DNA from: a bacterium
Lineage (GTDB): Bacteria; Bdellovibrionota; Bdellovibrionia; Bdellovibrionales; UBA1609
DNA: 6,165 nucleotides
Direction of reading: 5' to 3'
NCBI GenBank assembly: GCA_021784635.1
Contig: JAJYHS010000157.1
Coordinates: 1 to 6,165, forward strand
Part shown: piece after piece, positions 5,330 through 6,165 of the stretch
Layout: every line of letters begins with the position of its first letter
Position numbering within the stretch: the stretch's first letter is position 1
The notes under the pieces: model-generated
The model's database searches: none
The model's input: only the letters and a program-made list of their open reading frames with translations
Told to the model about the DNA's origin: nothing
Made by a program: the position numbers and the translations under genes

Positions 5330-6165
5330 GTGAACAATTCAATTAAACTTTTGTTGACTGCTGTTGCAACCTCGGCGTTGTGCGCTTGCACGCCGCCAAG
5401 CCAAAATGGCATCACCCATCAAAGTAGTAGCATAATTAAGCTTAACGCCCAAGAAGTGAAAAACAATCCCAGCCTAAGTTCAAAACAGAAAGCCGAAGAA
5501 CTCGCCCGGATCGGTGAGCAACTTTTTACTCCAACAGGATTTATGTACGCCCAGACACTATTTAATCAAGCGCTACAACTCGATCCGCACAATTTACTCG
5601 CTCAGTTTTATAAAAATTTAAACGGAATCAACATGACCCTTCGAGGGATGATGGTTCGAATCAAACCTATGATTGTCACGCCTAAAGACCGAGCAAACTA
5701 TAAAAATGTATTAGCGCACGTCCCCAACAGCGCGCTTAAAACGTTTTTATTTGATGGAACTCCAAACATACGAGATTCAAAAGACGTTCAGGCCTACGCC
5801 GATAATCTATATGCTGCCCTTGAACGCTTACGCGAGTTTCTAAGTGCTCATAAAAATTCACACCTCACACTTGATCTTAACGACTGGACATTATGGACCG
5901 GTATCCATAGGGCAAAAGAAAAGTGTATCGCCTCGAAAGTCGGCGATACCGGTTCTTACAGTTTAACCAATTGCGATTATACCCATGCACTACAGGTCAA
6001 TCTAAACCGTGCAGATTTCGAAGGAATGCAGCAAATCGTAGCTGGAGAAGAAATATACTTTGCAGCCCTTAACTCTTATAATCTAACCGGCTCCATAAGA
6101 ACCTCCAGAAAATTTCAAAATCAAAATGTTTCTAACGCCGTTATTTACCGACAGCTTTCTAAATA
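5330..6165 (+). CDS. TPR-type lipoprotein, 3' end outside the window
   Basis: An open frame of 278 codons plus two bases runs off the right edge. The start is GTG 5330-5332, with GGAGG (5320-5324) 5 nt before it. An in-frame ATG at 5315 would add MTEEN, but it lacks a Shine-Dalgarno and spoils the signal peptide. Residues 1-20 form a lipoprotein signal: Lys6, hydrophobic 7-17 and a lipobox Leu-Cys-Ala-Cys with lipidation at Cys20. The Cys at -2 is uncommon. The mature N-terminus (TPPSQNG) is a flexible linker. One TPR-like helix pair is visible at about 71-97 (YAQTLFNQALQLDPHN, then AQFYKNL). A basic stretch follows (MMVRIKPMI, 107-115), and then PNSALKTFLFDG (132-143), which resembles a motif I associate with Bdellovibrio lipoproteins (memory, unchecked). 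Cys199 and Cys215 could pair. It is probably membrane-anchored, facing the periplasm or outside. The role is unknown. Confidence 0.88.
   Translation, partial: MNNSIKLLLTAVATSALCACTPPSQNGITHQSSSIIKLNAQEVKNNPSLSSKQKAEELARIGEQLFTPTGFMYAQTLFNQALQLDPHNLLAQFYKNLNGINMTLRGMMVRIKPMIVTPKDRANYKNVLAHVPNSALKTFLFDGTPNIRDSKDVQAYADNLYAALERLREFLSAHKNSHLTLDLNDWTLWTGIHRAKEKCIASKVGDTGSYSLTNCDYTHALQVNLNRADFEGMQQIVAGEEIYFAALNSYNLTGSIRTSRKFQNQNVSNAVIYRQLSK

Noticed and set aside
5305..5346. Short plus-strand frame starting at ATG 5305 that overlaps the lipoprotein start, a possible leader peptide.
   Set aside because: Thirteen codons with no Shine-Dalgarno of its own; its overlap with GGAGG is explained by the lipoprotein start.

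Overview
The window looks like a piece of a predatory or host-associated deltaproteobacterium-type genome, most likely Bdellovibrionota. Four things suggest this: a TIGR02147/DUF4423 regulator (a family I know mainly from Bdellovibrio and Fibrobacter), two large or medium exported proteins with no housekeeping relatives that I recognise, a TPR-type lipoprotein, and moderate base composition with many A/T homopolymer runs. This assignment is an inference; there is no rRNA or marker gene apart from the first codons of pyruvate phosphate dikinase.

Layout. On the minus strand at the left edge are the first 22 codons of ppdK (1-66). Behind them, in the same direction, lies the TIGR02147/DUF4423 regulator (176-991). 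A 144-bp divergent intergenic region (992-1135) separates the regulator from a plus-strand exported 339-residue protein (1136-2155) that ends in a strong intrinsic terminator (2179-2221). Next comes a very large exported protein (2340-4877) with a Cys-rich N-terminal part, a long coiled coil and a zincin-type HEVVH site. A 452-bp spacer (4878-5329) follows, holding inverted repeats, a possible decayed minus-strand reading frame and a probable promoter. The window ends inside a plus-strand TPR lipoprotein gene (5330 to beyond 6165), which has a GTG start.

How the parts may work together. The best regulatory signal is a perfect 18-bp palindrome at 1020-1037. It carries a TTGTAA -35-like box on each strand, and each box sits exactly 18 bp from a good -10 box, one serving the regulator and one serving the exported protein. 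A protein bound there would cover both promoters. The simplest model is that the DUF4423 protein controls itself and its divergent neighbour. The predicted start of its own transcript falls on the A of its ATG, so its mRNA may be leaderless, which fits the absence of a Shine-Dalgarno.

The two exported proteins look peptidase-related. The small one keeps an HExxHxxGxxE-like frame in which the first His is replaced by Arg (REFSH), so it is probably not a working zinc protease. The large one keeps HEVVH plus a downstream FEEM segment that could supply the third ligand. The terminator makes these two separate transcription units. No CRISPR array, insertion sequence, tRNA or rRNA was seen.
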